Assembly: GCF_002099425.1 (NCBI RefSeq)
Contig: NW_018344126.1
Span: 3,808,501 to 3,872,500, forward strand
Length of the DNA stretch: 64,000 nucleotides
Reading direction: 5' to 3'
Source of the DNA: Phascolarctos cinereus
Taxonomy: Eukaryota > Chordata > Mammalia > Diprotodontia > Phascolarctidae
Shown here: in pieces, positions 1-11,635 of the stretch
Layout: each line of letters begins with the position of its first letter
Position numbering within the stretch: position 1 is the first letter of the stretch
Made by a program: the position numbers and the translations under genes
Notes under the pieces: model-generated
Told to the model about the DNA's origin: nothing
The model's database searches: none
Seen by the model: the letters and a program-made list of their open reading frames with translations, nothing else

Positions 1-58
<58 letters not shown>
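1..58. repeat. (AC)n microsatellite
   Basis: An uninterrupted dinucleotide run of 29 AC units that probably continues beyond the left edge. Likely polymorphic. Confidence 0.97.
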
Positions 59-60
<2 letters not shown>

Positions 61-265
61 GTAACTTCTCTGTACCTCCTACACAGAAAAAGAACCTTGT
101 TTAGGTTCAGGTTTTAATCTTGTTTAGGCACTTTCTTGGTCTTTCCATTCACCTCATGCCCCCGTTGCTCCTATGCTTTTTGTAATTTAAAGAAACCTAG
201 AGTGAATAATTACTTTTTTAAAGGGAGATCAGAGAAGCAAGAACATCATTAGTCAGGTCAAGTGA
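59..265. other. Unassigned intronic DNA
   Basis: No gene or named repeat recognised. Confidence 0.5.
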
Positions 266-480
266 AGTCAGTAGGGATTTTTTAAGTGCCTGCTATGTGC
301 CAGGTACAGTGCTAAGTACTGTGGATTTAAAAAAAAACAACCCTAGTGCCTGCTTTCAAGGAGCTCACTAAGTAAGGTGGGAAGCACCATGCAAACAACT
401 ATGCACAAACAAAATATATACAGAATAAATTGAAGCCAATTTTAGAGATAAGGTTTTAGCATTAAGGGGGATCAGGAAAG
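266..480 (-). mobile_element. L2 LINE 3' fragment, antisense
   Basis: Contains the reverse complement of the L2 3' end (AAGTGCCTGCTATGTGCCAG, then CAGTGCTAAG and CAAGGAGCTCAC). Old and diverged. Confidence 0.8.
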
Positions 481-962
481 ATCAATATATAGACCTTTTC
501 ATGGGAAGTTTATCATTAGCATACTGCCGTCTGTCTTTGTAAGCAAACTAAAAAGGCAGTCAAGACAGGCAAACGTATTTACATAAGATCATATGCACAT
601 ACCTATACCCACACAGATAGTTATGGTAGAAGGTGACATTGTTTGATCCCCATCTGGTTTCTGATCACTGAACCTGTTTCTTCACTCCCTGATCCTCTAA
701 GAGCCAATGATTCTTCCTTTGTAACAAAGATTTTAAAAGAAGAGAGAAAAAAAGTAGTTCGGCAATGCCAATCACCATTTTGACCACGTCTGATACTACA
801 GGAAATATTCTGCACTCTAATCTCCATCTCAGCAATGAAGGGAGGCATCTGTGTTTTCTTAACCCTGCTCCACACCATGTCCAGTCATACAACATACAGT
901 TTCTTCTTTTTTTTTTCATTTTCTCTCCTATAGTGATTATATATATTGTTTCTCTTCAGTTA
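481..962. other. Unassigned intronic DNA
   Basis: Short open frames occur on both strands here but none resembles a protein; no repeat recognised. Confidence 0.5.
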
Positions 963-1203
963 GAGAAAGCAGCTAGATAGTGTAGTAAATAGAACACTGG
1001 ACTTGAAGAGAAGAAGTCCTGAGTTCAAATACTGCATCAAAAACTTACAGGTTTTGAAATGCTGTTCAAGTCACTTACCCTCTTTCGGACTCAGTTTCCT
1101 CATCTGCAAAATGGGGATGATAATAGCTCCTGCCTCAAAGGGCTACTGTAAAAATCAAATGAAATGACATTTGTAAAGCACTTTGTAAATCAATATTATT
1201 ATT
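963..1203 (+). mobile_element. MIR-superfamily SINE (THER1-like)
   Basis: The tRNA-related head (GTAGTAAATAGAACACTGGA), core region (CTCAGTTTCCTCATCTGCAA) and tail (GTAAAGCACTTTGTAAATC) are all present in order. Nearly full length and diverged, hence old. Confidence 0.85.
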
Positions 1204-1206
1204 TTC

Positions 1207-1345
1207 CTGGTTCTGTTTGCTTCACTCTGCATCATACTATGATTTCTCATTCTTCTCCAAATTCTTTATATTCCTTGTTTCTTATGGTATATTCCTTACT
1301 GTCACATGCCACAACTTTATTAGCCATTCCCCACTTCGTGGGAGC
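1207..1345 (-). mobile_element. L1 fragment (ORF2 3' part), antisense
   Basis: Reads like the reverse complement of the end of marsupial L1 ORF2 (TTCACTCTGCATCATAC, then ATTCCTTACTGTCACATGCC and AGCCATTCCCCA). It abuts the preceding SINE. Confidence 0.7.
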
Positions 1346-3920
1346 TTTATATCTTCCTAACCACTTCTCTGGAAGCAGCTTTGTGTGCTGCTACTGTTTC
1401 ACTATCCACTGCAGGCCCTTGTGATTTCCCTTCATGACTCTCTTTTAAATGTCCGAGAACACCCATGTCAGCAATAAATGCAGTGGTGGCCCAGTGAAAC
1501 TTGAACAAATGGGGACCTTTCACAAGATCAGTTCTGGCTTTTTCTTTTTTTAAAATGGGTTGGCACAAGCATGGTTAAGGACTCTCAAGGGCTAAATAGA
1601 CTCTTATTGAGCTGCCTCTACTTCACTGAACGTGATTTGGCCAAGAAGATCCTACGTTTTAGTTGTGGTTCTTTTATCAGCTCCCGTTCCCTACAATCAT
1701 TCCTGTGGCTGCTGGAGGTTTAATTTATTTACACAGTTAGATTGTCTTTGTTTTTATGGAGGTTTTTGGATAGGGAATAAATAGAATAATAAAAATTATT
1801 ATAGTTGTTATCTTTATGTCCCAGTAGTTTTGTGAGGACTATTGTTGGTTAACTAAGGATTTATGAAATACGTTATGTTTCTTGTGAGGAAAGTGTTACT
1901 TAAGTACTGTATGTAGTTTTAAGAACATACAGGGTTGTGCTCCTCTTCAGATTGAAAATTATGTTTTGAGTTGAATTCGAATTCATTTTTTAACATATAT
2001 ATTATATGCCTATATGCATATATAATCTTCCCTTTATTAAACACAAATCACTTAAGTACTTCACTTCTATGGAGAAGACAAACATATGCTTTTTAAAATG
2101 AGGGTTTTTTTTCTTACCATATGTTGCTACTTATAATACTAGTATTACTTTAAACTTGAAACAGAAGAGCTTTAATTGCTGCATGAATAAGCTTCAAGGC
2201 GATTTAAGATCATCCAAATTGTTGGTCTAAACTATTGAAGATGTTAAACAGATCCATATTTGTAACTGACAAAAGAGGTTACCAGCCCCACCATTACACA
2301 GTGGTACTTTGTCAAAGCTGAATCTTCCTCCCAGTCTTGTTGCTAGGTTTTGTACATGGGCAATATTCTCAGTGGAATCATTCCCTGGAAATTTACCCCC
2401 ATTAAGGAGTCTGGGAGTGTATTTTTCATAGTGTTGCAAAGAGAGATGGGGTTTTTATTGTTTAAATAAAATTGATATGGTTCAATTGAATGAGAGTTCC
2501 TAGGGAATCTCTATATTTCTTTGTTTCAAAATCAACTCTAAAGTTAATGTTGATGTCTACTTTTTTTTTTGCTTTGGTACAGAGAATGCTTGAAAATGAG
2601 ATTCCCAGAGCAGAAGCTTGGAGTTTGCAGTATTAAATATAATGTTAATTTAAACTGGTTTCCAGTTACTGAGAGATGCAGTATTTAGGAAGAATTTTAA
2701 AATTAAATCAGTTTAAAATGACAAAGAGTTTATACAATAGAATCCTTGGAGTTTTAAATGTGGCTCAATCTAGGTTTATTGGAAACTCATGCATTTTGAC
2801 CTATTACTCATGAATATGTTCGATTATCAGTTATAATGTGGTGCAGACATGACTGTTTCTGATATGTCCAATTCCTTGAACAATGAGGACTATTTCCTGC
2901 TAACGCTTTTATAGTAGTGACTGTAAGTAGTTTTGGAAGTTATATGTAAGGGTTATCTTGTTCAGAAAAGCCCCATTTCTTTCAGGAAATAGCTTTTTGT
3001 GTGAGGCTGTGTGGAAAGTTTAAGTATCCTGTTGGACTATTGGGTGTTTGTATTTTTAAGCCTTGTTTGTTTGCTATTTGAGTTGTATTGATTCCCAAAT
3101 AGTATAAATATATACAAAATGGAAGATTGTAACATCTCAAAAAGAGAGTTCTGTGTATTGTGAAATGCAGTTATATATTAGAAGTTTAGGAAAATTGCTT
3201 TGACCCAATAACAATAGATTATATTCTCCCGGCAAGACTTCTTGACATTTAGTGTCTTTCCTACTCTTTCTATGTTATCATCTGAACTCTGAAGAAAGAA
3301 CAAAAAAATCACTTTTTTTCTGTTGGGATTGGTAGAATGATAGATACAAATCAAGAACTTTATGTTTAATAGCACTGTGAACTTGAAGAAATGAAGAATT
3401 TGTTTACTGCATATGTATAGTCACTGTTTTTCCTTAATAAATATAAATGCATCATTTTCCATATATTTTGATCATATTGTATAAAAACTTAGTGATGATA
3501 ATGCCTACTTATGTGATTGAGATATTTTCTAATAGTACTTCCACTTGTAAGACTTGTATAATTTGTTATGTTTCTGTAATATTTCTCTGGGTTCTGGAAT
3601 ACAAAAGGTGAAATCTTTGTGTGGTTATTGATTTTTCCCCCCTTATCTGAGTTTGTAACTCAGAGTTAAAATAAATCTTATGGTGAAAAATAATACTTAC
3701 CAGTTCCATAACAGTATTACCAAGCAAAGATGAAATGATATGCTTGATTTTAAACATGTTCCACCAAATATTTGATCTATTGCCCTAGCTGTTGCCTTAT
3801 ACTGTGTTCATTTTGTACTCATTTTTCTTACTTTAATAAGTTTGGATATAAGTGCCTATGTATGTAAATAAACATACTCTTTAGATTTTACAAGCATCTA
3901 CTTTTTCAGAAGCAAGGCAT
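1346..3920. other. Unassigned AT-rich intronic DNA
   Basis: About 2.6 kb with no recognisable repeat or coding segment. Open frames here are short and compositionally biased. Confidence 0.5.
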
Positions 3921-3924
3921 CATC

Positions 3925-4435
3925 AATCAAAAAGCATTTATTCAGCAACCTACTGGCATTATGCTAAGCACTCACAGAGCTTACATTCTATGATAATGTG
4001 GCAATAGGGAGATACAAGTGTTCAAAGATAATCACCCAAAGCAAGACACCCAACAAATCAGGGGATCGGGAAAGGAATCGTTACTTGAGGGGAGCCTTAA
4101 ATAGAGTGAGGAATTCGAAAAAGCAGAAGTGAGGAGAGAGCATTCTGGGCAATGGGGGACAGCTGTGTAAAGGCCTAGGGAGATCGAATGTTGTGTATGA
4201 TGTCAAAGCAAGCAGTCCATTTCACTGGATAGTAGAAGGCAGAATGAGGATCATTTTTTATTGGAGCTAGCCTGTGAAAGACTTTAAATGCCAAACAGAG
4301 AGGTAGAAGGGAACGATTGAAGCTTGTGCAGAGGGGAATCACATGGTCGTAGCTGTACCACATTGGTAGTGGTGTGGAGGGTGGATTTGAGAGGAGAGAC
4401 TGGAGATCAGTTTGGAGGTTATTACAGCAGTTCAG
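3925..4435 (-). mobile_element. L2-family LINE fragment, antisense
   Basis: Begins with the reversed 3' end (AAAAGCATTTATTCAGC, GCTAAGCACTCACAGAGC). It continues through the ORF2-derived phrases GAGAGAGCATTCTGGGCAA, GACTTTAAATGCCAAACAGA and GAGGTTATTACAGCAGTTCA, all in reverse orientation. Confidence 0.7.
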
Positions 4436-4436
4436 A

Positions 4437-4512
4437 CTAATAATAATTTCAATAATAATAACATTTGGCTAGTGCTTTAAGTTTTGCAAAGTGCTTTATA
4501 TGTGTTACCTTA
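4437..4512 (-). mobile_element. MIR-superfamily fragment, antisense
   Basis: An ATAATAATAA stretch followed by GTGCTTTAAGTTTTGCAAAG, the reversed 3' end of THER1/MIR-type SINEs. The rest of the element is missing. Confidence 0.65.
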
Positions 4513-5357
4513 TAGTGATCATAGAATAGGGTCCTTTATCAGTGCCAACCCTCTTACTGACTCTTAGCAATCCAGAACAGATCCCCTCTGTCCTTGTCCT
4601 TCAGTCCAGATCTGCCTTGATGATGGGTAGTCCAGATTTGGATTCTGGCAACCTCTGAGGACATGTACAAATTTTGGGACCCAGAGTTAGCTCATGAGCA
4701 GTAGTACTTTTACACTCCCAGATTAGGCTGATAGTAGGAGAAATTGACCACATATCAGCTGCTTTTCCAGAGCCAGTAACAGACATGAACCATCTTTTTA
4801 CCAACAATTGCAAGAAACATTTAGTCCCAGTGAGATTTTTGCCCCCCACACAGACCGTAGCCATGTAGTTAATTTAGTTCCTAGTACCAACCATACAATG
4901 TAGACAAAACAGAAAAATATTTGTTTAGATGAATTGCCATGAAAGTTGTTTATTATAAGAAAGGCAATTTAGAATAATTTACCATCATTTTCCAGTGCTT
5001 ATGAAGTGCCTAATTGGTGCAGTGCTGTGCCAGGCAGCTTACAAGAAAGAAAATCTCACACGTAGCTCCTGTCCTCTAAGATTCTGGTGAAAACTGAAGG
5101 CTTCAGATAATGTATAGGATGTAATTTTTTAGGCCTACCTAAGGATCCACAAAGGCCTTTCTTAGTATGAATGAATGCCTTAAACCATCCATTGATAGAG
5201 AAAAAGAGGTCCAAAATAGTCACACAAACAGCTACTTTCTGTCATGGACATCTTAAAAAGTAAATAGAAGGGTATGTAGGTGGTTAAGTAAGGCGAGTGA
5301 CCAGCTAGGCAGCTAGGAAGTAATTTCATTGCCATTTTATTTTCTGTATTTACAATA
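4513..5357. other. Mostly unassigned; possible small antisense L2 piece near 4995-5095
   Basis: The only repeat-like signal is TGCAGTGCTGTGCCAGGCAG near 5020, which resembles the reversed L2 3' end, too short for a firm call. The 87-residue open frame at 4601-4864 on the minus strand has no recognisable motif. Confidence 0.4.
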
Positions 5358-5583
5358 GAGAGGCTGTTTTGCATAGTGAACAGAAAGGCAGCCTCAGAGT
5401 TAGGAAGACCTGATTCAAATATGGCATCAGACACGTATTGGCTGTGTGACTCCAGGCAAGTGGCTTAGCCTCTCAGTGCCCCTAGCCAACTGCTCAGAAC
5501 TGTAAGTTGCAAAATACTTGCAGATGAGCATCCTTACCATGACTTCCCTATAGCAGTGTAATCATAGGTCCATTTAAAAAAAA
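5358..5583 (+). mobile_element. MON1-like MIR SINE
   Basis: The head (GCATAGTGAACAGAAAGGCA), GCTGTGTGACTCCAGGCAAG, the ACTGTAAGTTGCA block and the AATCATAGGTCC end follow the order of MON1-type SINEs. Confidence 0.82.
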
Positions 5584-6999
5584 AACAACCCTTAAAACTA
5601 TGGATCCAAATCAGCCATGGGAGTCTTAATTTGCTTCCTGCCCTCTGGAAATGATTTAAACTTATGATCTTCAACATAAAAGGATGCTGAATTCTTTAAA
5701 ATCAGTATTTTTCTAACCTAAAAAAGGCTAAATTATACTATTGGGCATCTTTTAAAAACTCATACCCTTTTTAAGCTAGTTCTCAACTCAGCCTGCAGGT
5801 AAATTATTTACAGATGAATACAGATCCAGCCAAATTGCTTTATTTAAATGTATCATTTCTGGACACCTCACTAGCTTCCCCATTTGAAAGGTATACATTT
5901 TATTCCATTCAAAGCTTATTTTACATAAATGGTCTCTTCATTCCTAATTCATCAGCTTTACCTCTATAAGAACTTTACTGATATTCAAAGCCATTTGCAT
6001 TACATTACTGCTATCATAGTATTTAAAATTTAGACTGTTCATATTTTCTGGTTTATATGACCTTGTTTTGATAATAACTTTAAAATGTATCTTATTTTCC
6101 AACTTGCTACTTAACTATTTTTTCTTTTTTTTTTTAAGTACAGGCAATCCTTGACTTACAAATGCCCCTCACAAATAAGTGGTGAATCCAGCTAACCCAA
6201 CTCCAACTTCCTTTTTATTCCTGTCTTTATTGTCACCACCATTCTGGCTCTCCAAATCATTGCTGCTTTTGGAGATCCTGCCCCCCCTGCAACCATTGCT
6301 GCTGTGAGAGATTTTCTTTTCCCAATTTTTCTCCCAGCATACCCTACCACCCGCGTTGCTATGGACCCCATTAGGAATTCCCTATTCCTCCTTCCTCTAC
6401 ATCCTAGCACATCTGCCACTGGGGATCATATTATCTTCCTGCTACTCTCAATTTGCATTCTTCTGTCTTATGTGCTTTTTCTTTCCTTTGAAAGGGAATG
6501 GTTATAAACTATATTCCAGTGAATGTTACCACTGCTGTGGCTGGTTTAAGGAGGAGAGGGACAGTACCAGAAGCAATAAGTTCCTGGTACCCTGACTCAG
6601 CTCTCTAAAATGTGAGTGACATCTATCCCCTTACGTCACTTATTCTTTGCTCTTATTGTGCTAATTAACCTCTCCATCTATTGAAACTTTCTCAGGCCAT
6701 AACATTTCTCTGACTTCATTTCCCTCCCTTGTTAATTTCAACTCTAAAGTTAGCCAATTCAGCTCCACATTGTCCCTCTACTCGTGAGTCTCCTTCACTC
6801 CTTGTCCTATATTCTGTTTGTCTGGCCAAACCTCATCCCATCTCCTCTGCCCCTACTCGCAAGCTACTGAACTGAACCAGGGGAATTTATACCAGTGTGC
6901 TGCCTGAATACATTATAAATTCTTAATATTTAAATATTATTGGTCTTTCATGCCACAGGCCAATCCATTTATTCTTCCCTAATTGAGTTCTTGTCTCAC
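5584..6999. other. Unassigned, pyrimidine-rich in its second half
   Basis: No named repeat recognised with confidence. From about 6650 the text is CT-rich and could be a decayed 5' extension of the L2 that follows, but I could not align it from memory. Confidence 0.4.
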
Positions 7000-8237
7000 T
7001 CCCTGCCTTCTCCTTCTGGATGCTCACTGAGTATCCCTCTCTGAGTTTTTGTGGCACTGTACTCTGATGGTTTTCTTCCCACCTGTCTACTTCTCCTTAG
7101 TCTTCTTTGATGACTCATCATCCATATCATTCCCCCAAGTGAGAAACTTTTCTTTTCTCTCTGCCCCTCCTCTCCTCATATCATTTCTCTTCTTCTCATG
7201 ATTTTATCAGCTCCCATGAGTTTGTCATTTCTGAGCATATGACTCAGATCTATCCAGATGCATCCAGTCCAGTTTCCAAGCCTTTATCCCCAGCTGCTTA
7301 CTGGACATTTCACACTAGATGGATGTCCCAGGCATTTCCAAAAGAGAACTTAATATCTTTCCCCCCTCCCTCACCCCAAACCACCACTCTCCCAAACTTC
7401 CCTATTTCTGTTGAAGGCATCATCATTTTTCCAGTCTTCCCACTTTGTGATGTTGACCTTACCCCTGACTCTTCACTCTCCTTCACTTTGCCACATCTTG
7501 TCATTTCTACCTCCATAGAATATGTCATACCCCACCCCTTCTGTCTACCCATACAGCTCACCTTAATTTAAGCTCTCATCACCTCTCTCCTAGATTATTA
7601 CAATGGCCTCCTAGTTAATCTCCTTGCATCGAGTCTCTTACTCTTACTAGTCTATCCTCCATATTGCTGCCAAAGTGATTTTCCCGAAGTGCAGATCTGC
7701 CCATTTCATTTCCCTTCTCAGATAGCTCCAGTAGTTTTTTATTACCTCTAGGATCAAATAAAAAACTTCTCTGTCTTTTAGAGCCCTTTATAATCTGACC
7801 TCAGCCTGTCCTTCCAGCCTCATCATATGTACTCCCTTTCCTGTGTTCCACAGTCCAACCAAACTGACCTCTTGTTCCTTATTGATCGCATTGCAGCCTT
7901 GGTACCTTTGCAGTGGCCATCTCTGATGCCAGAGTACTTCCTTCTCACCTCCATCTCATAAGATCCTTTCCTTCCTTCAAAATGTTGCCCAAGTACCATC
8001 TTGTAGGGGAAGCCTTTTCTGATTCTCCCAAATACTAGTGTTCTCCCTCCCAAATTGCTTTGTGTTAAATTTCTTTATATTTATATATCCTGTTTATATT
8101 TTATATACTCATTTGTTGGCTTCTTCATTATAATATATTCTTGGCCAGTAGGAAATTGTTTTCTTCTTTGTCTTTATAGTTGTACCTGGTACATAGTAGG
8201 GGCTTAATAAATGACTGCTGTTTAATTGATTGATTAA
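7000..8237 (+). mobile_element. L2 LINE, 3' ~1.2 kb including part of ORF2
   Basis: A frame at 7239-7571 reads through L2 reverse-transcriptase text, including LPNFPISVEG, and continues LTPDSSLSFT, close to the remembered L2 phrases LPNFPITVEG and LDSSLSLT. Downstream come CCTCCTAGTTAATCTCC, CTAGGATCAAATA and a canonical L2 3' end (GGTACATAGTAGGGGCTTAA) with a TGATTGAT tail. The frame is broken elsewhere, so this is a dead copy. Confidence 0.88.
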
Positions 8238-8402
8238 TAGTGTATATAGTATTTATCATGTATATTTTTATATCATGTAGTCTGTGTTATAGTTCAATGA
8301 AATTATTGTTTTTGTGAGCTGTCTTGGGGACCTAATTTATATTTATAGCAATTTGCCTTGGGAATATTTATTGTTAATTCCATTCTTACAAGCAGGCTTT
8401 TA

Positions 8403-8550
8403 ATATAGTAGAAAGAATGCTAAATTTGGAATCAGAGAACATGACATTTAATATTATCTCTGCTACTTAGTGTGTCACGTTGAGCAATCCACTTAACCTC
8501 TCTGGGTCTCAGTTTTTCCCTTTTTATAAAGTACAGGGGTACTTTAAGAT
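8403..8550 (+). mobile_element. MIR-superfamily SINE, left part (interrupted by hAT)
   Basis: GTAGAAAGAATGCTAAATTT, then CTACTTAGTGTGTCACGTTG and CTCTGGGTCTCAGTTTTTCC are MIR head and core. The 3' part (GGACTAGGACCTCAAGTTCC, resembling GGACTAGATGACCTCTAAGG) resumes after the hAT element at about 9347-9385. Confidence 0.7.
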
Positions 8551-8551
8551 T

Positions 8552-9347
8552 CAGGGCTTCTTAAACTTTTTCTGCTTGTGAACCCTTTTTGCCTGAGAAA
8601 TTTTGATGTGACCCTAGGTGTATAGGTATATAAAATAGGTATGTAAATCAAACATTTACTGATAATAAATCATAAAGAAATCCATTTTAAAACAATTCTT
8701 TGGTATACATATAATTTTACCATTTATTAAAGACAAAAGCAAATTTGCATACTAATGAAATTGATGTGCTTGTTTATTTTTACATAAAGAATTAAATCTT
8801 GACAGAATATTTGATACTGCAGGATGTAGATCATCTTCAAGGTTTTCCAGAGTTTATCGATACTTTGATTTTATAATCATCAGTGCTAAGAACACTGCTT
8901 CACATGAATACGTAGTACAAAATGGCAGAATTATGTTTTAGGGCTATTTCAGAAATTGTTGGAAATTCTGTCCTAATCTCAAGCCAAAATTCATTTAACG
9001 ATTTTGTATGTACGGTAAAATCATTGCAATTCATAACATACGATAGTCTTGAATCTGAGCCAAGCTGTTTCTGGCAGCGTTTGTTGGTGCTGCGTGGCAT
9101 GAGGGCATGCGCAGTGTGAAGTGCGCATGTTGTGTGTTCAGAACTAAGGCTGCAGTGGAGTTATACGATGCAGCACAGGCGAGTGCCACCAGAAACACCT
9201 CAGATTCATTACACATTTGATTCTGAATTAATTTTTGGTTGTTGTGCGTTCAGAAACTTCTTACTGTTGCCAAATTTTCTTGACCCCCACAATGAGTTAC
9301 ACATTCTCATATAGATAGGGTTGCGAACCACAGTTTAAGAAGCACGG
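8552..9347 (-). mobile_element. hAT-superfamily DNA transposon with transposase C-terminal remnant
   Basis: Seen: imperfect terminal inverted repeats, CAGGGCTTCTTAAACT at the left and AGTTTAAGAAGCACGG at the right, with subterminal GTGAACCC / GGGTTGCGAACC. On the minus strand a 66-residue open frame (9100-8900) contains LNEFWLEIRTEFPTISEIAL, which looks like the C-terminal dimerisation region of hAT (Charlie-like) transposases, where FW...YP.LS..AL is conserved. Beyond it the translation decays. At about 800 bp the element is far shorter than an autonomous hAT, so it is an internally deleted copy. It sits inside a MIR SINE. No clear 8-bp target duplication is visible. Confidence 0.72.
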
Positions 9348-9385
9348 GACTAGGACCTCAAGTTCCTTCACTTTCAGTGCAACTA

Positions 9386-10467
9386 CTTTTGGATTTCATT
9401 TTGCAGAACAGAGTAAAATGAGTCATTTTATTTGACCATCCTGCAAGTAAATGACTCCTTAGGAAGCAAGTTAGCCAATTCTCAAGGATCATAGTTCCAT
9501 TAAGACTCCCTGTGGGCCATTTAGCAAATTACTGCTTCTATGCACTAAGTGATCTCTTCAGTTTTGAGACTATGCTCATCTAAGAGATCTCCTTAATATT
9601 GAGAGACTTTCTTCATCTATACACTGAGTAGGTAGGTAGACTCTGACTAATACATTTCAGTATATGTTAAATAAGTTCGCTTTCACATTTTTTTACTTGA
9701 ACTTACTGAGATAGATTACATTACCATATATGTCCATAGTCTTTTGGGGGAAGGGGTGCTGGTTCCAAAATAATAAGCTGAATTCTCTTTCTTGATGTTT
9801 AAAAAATATCCACAAATTTTGATTTAGTTTCAATTGGTATAATATATACTAAATGTCTTAGGGCAGCCAAGTAGAGTTTGTTGGACTTATTCATCAAATT
9901 AGAATTAAAACACTTATGACCTCATCATGGAAATAGGGTTTACTTCTCCCAAGTCCTTATTAAAAATTGTATTTAAGAGTTATGAACAATCGTGTTACAT
10001 TATTTCTTTTCTAACTAGTTTCAAATAGGTTAGCTTCATAGATTTTTAGATGCTTCTAGATAAATGTCTCAGTCAAAATATTTTCTGTTGAGTTCATTTT
10101 ACTATTTCAAATTATTTGTCTCAACTTTTTGTAATTTAAGATTAACATTTACTCCAAATTTTTCCCAGCGAAAACTGATACATTTTTCTGCAGGAAAGAG
10201 AGGTTATTCAATATAGTTCTTAGGTGACTTTTTTTTTTAATTTAGGTTAGCTCTTGTTTTCAACAAATTTTAAACTTTAAAACAAAAATTTCCTGATACG
10301 GATTTTAATGAATGGTTACGCAACCTGTAAGTCTAGCCCACTTCAGGGCCTCCTAATGAGAGTTTCTTTGGTTTCAGCCAGCAGCATTTGTGCTTGATAT
10401 GTAGGAAAGCAGTTGCAGAGACGGGCATGGACAGCAGCATTAGCACAGAAAGCAATTCTATCAAAAA
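9386..10467. other. Unassigned AT-rich intronic DNA
   Basis: No gene or named repeat recognised. Confidence 0.5.
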
Positions 10468-10650
10468 CATGAGAAGCTATATTATTAGATTTGGCTTTTC
10501 AGAGATCATTGGTAACTTTTAGAGCAAGCAGGTTCATTTGAATGATGAGGTCAGAAGCCAGATTGCAGAGGGTTTAGGATAGACTTAAGGGAAAGAAATT
10601 AGAGTCAATGACTGTATATATGGGTGGATTTTTCCAGGTGACCTGTTGCA
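10468..10650 (-). mobile_element. L2 internal fragment, antisense
   Basis: Contains AGAGATCATTGGTAACTTTT and GAATGATGAGGTCAGAAGCC, matching the reverse complement of an internal L2 ORF2 region. Confidence 0.75.
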
Positions 10651-10699
10651 GTGGATATTTAACATAGCACCATTTACTTCAAAGGGATGCTTTTTCTTT

Positions 10700-10990
10700 T
10701 CTTAGAGAAATTTTTATTGATATCTTTTGTTTTTAAGTTACCTACATTTATCACTATATCCCTTTCCCTTACCCATTCTCAAAGAGTCCAGATGGGCCAG
10801 ATGTGACCCACTGCCTTAAAAATGTAAAAGCCATTTCTTAGTTCGAAGGCCACGCAAAAACTGGCATTGGCCTACTCTGGGCTGTGTAGATTGTAGTTTG
10901 CCAACGTCTACCTTGGGGAATGAAAAAAAAAAGTAGGAAAAAAATTACTTCAAACTAACCATCAAAAATTTTGATGTTATATTCAATATT
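10700..10990 (-). mobile_element. L1 fragment, antisense, split by a hAT-like fragment
   Basis: TTTTTATTGATATCTTTTGT to about 10792, and again from about 10921 (CTAACCATCAAAAATTTTGA, TATTCAATATTCTACTCC), resemble two consecutive stretches of a marsupial L1 in reverse. The sequence between them does not belong to L1. Confidence 0.6.
10793..10915 (+). mobile_element. hAT-like non-autonomous fragment
   Basis: GATGGGCCAGATGTGACCCA near the start and TAGTTTGCCAACGTCTACC at the end resemble the decayed GGCCGTAGTTTGCCGACCCC ends of hAT-type MITEs. It appears inserted into the surrounding L1. No target duplication was resolved. Confidence 0.5.
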
Positions 10991-11009
10991 CTACTCCATG
11001 CATATTGAT

Positions 11010-11468
11010 CTCATTTATTTGTACTGGCTGTGCCCCATGTCTGCTTTCCCTTCTCACCTACATCTCCTGGCTGTCTTGGTTTCTGTCAAGGCTCAGCTCA
11101 GTTCCCACTTCTGCAGGAGGCCTTTCCCTATCTCTCCCCATCACCTCCACCTAATCTCTTTTAAGTAGATTACATTTTATTTATGCTAAGTATGTTTTTT
11201 TTTAAGGCAACTGGGGTTAAGTGACTTGCCGAGGGTCACACAGCTAGTGAGTGTCAAGTGTCTGGTCTGAGGGCGGATTTGAATTCAGGTCCTCCTGACT
11301 TCAGGGCTGGTGCTGTATCCACTGTGCCACTTAGCTGCCCCCTATGCTAAGTATGTTTTATATGTGCATGGTTATTTTCATACTGTCTTTGAGTTCAGGA
11401 ACACTTTTTGCCTTCCCAGTACTTAATACAGTAAGTACTTAATAAATGTTTGTTGATTGGATGACTGT
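11010..11468 (+). mobile_element. L2 3' end, interrupted by a SINE
   Basis: Left part: GTCAAGGCTCAGCTCAGTTC and GGAGGCCTTTCCCTATC, typical of the end of L2 ORF2. Right part after the SINE: CAGTAAGTACTTAATAAATG and GTTTGTTGATTGGATGACTG, the L2 3' terminus. Confidence 0.85.
11199..11342 (-). mobile_element. Marsupial tRNA-derived SINE with perfect target duplication
   Basis: Antisense copy: poly-T (its A tail), then AAGGCAACTGGGGTTAAGTG, GGTCACACAGCTAGTGAGTG and an end at TGCCACTTAGCTGCCCC. Flanked by a perfect 17-bp direct repeat TATGCTAAGTATGTTTT at 11182-11198 and 11343-11359. Inserted into an L2. Confidence 0.93.
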
Positions 11469-11635
11469 TCTTTGGTAAGATGACTACCAGATATGAGATG
11501 CTATTCTAATGCTATTCTTGAACATTCCTTTAGCCACAACTTGAGCTTTTGTTTTAGTTGAAAATATCACCATATTTCACATTACCAATCTAGACCACAT
11601 GTACTCTTTTTGGTATCATTTTTACCTTTGTGTCA

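Noticed and set aside
1972-1985. 14-bp perfect palindrome TGAATTCGAATTCA
   Set aside because: A palindrome of this length is expected by chance in 64 kb and has no supporting context.
7239-7571. 110-codon open frame as a possible gene
   Set aside because: Its translation is L2 ORF2 text; it is part of a dead LINE.
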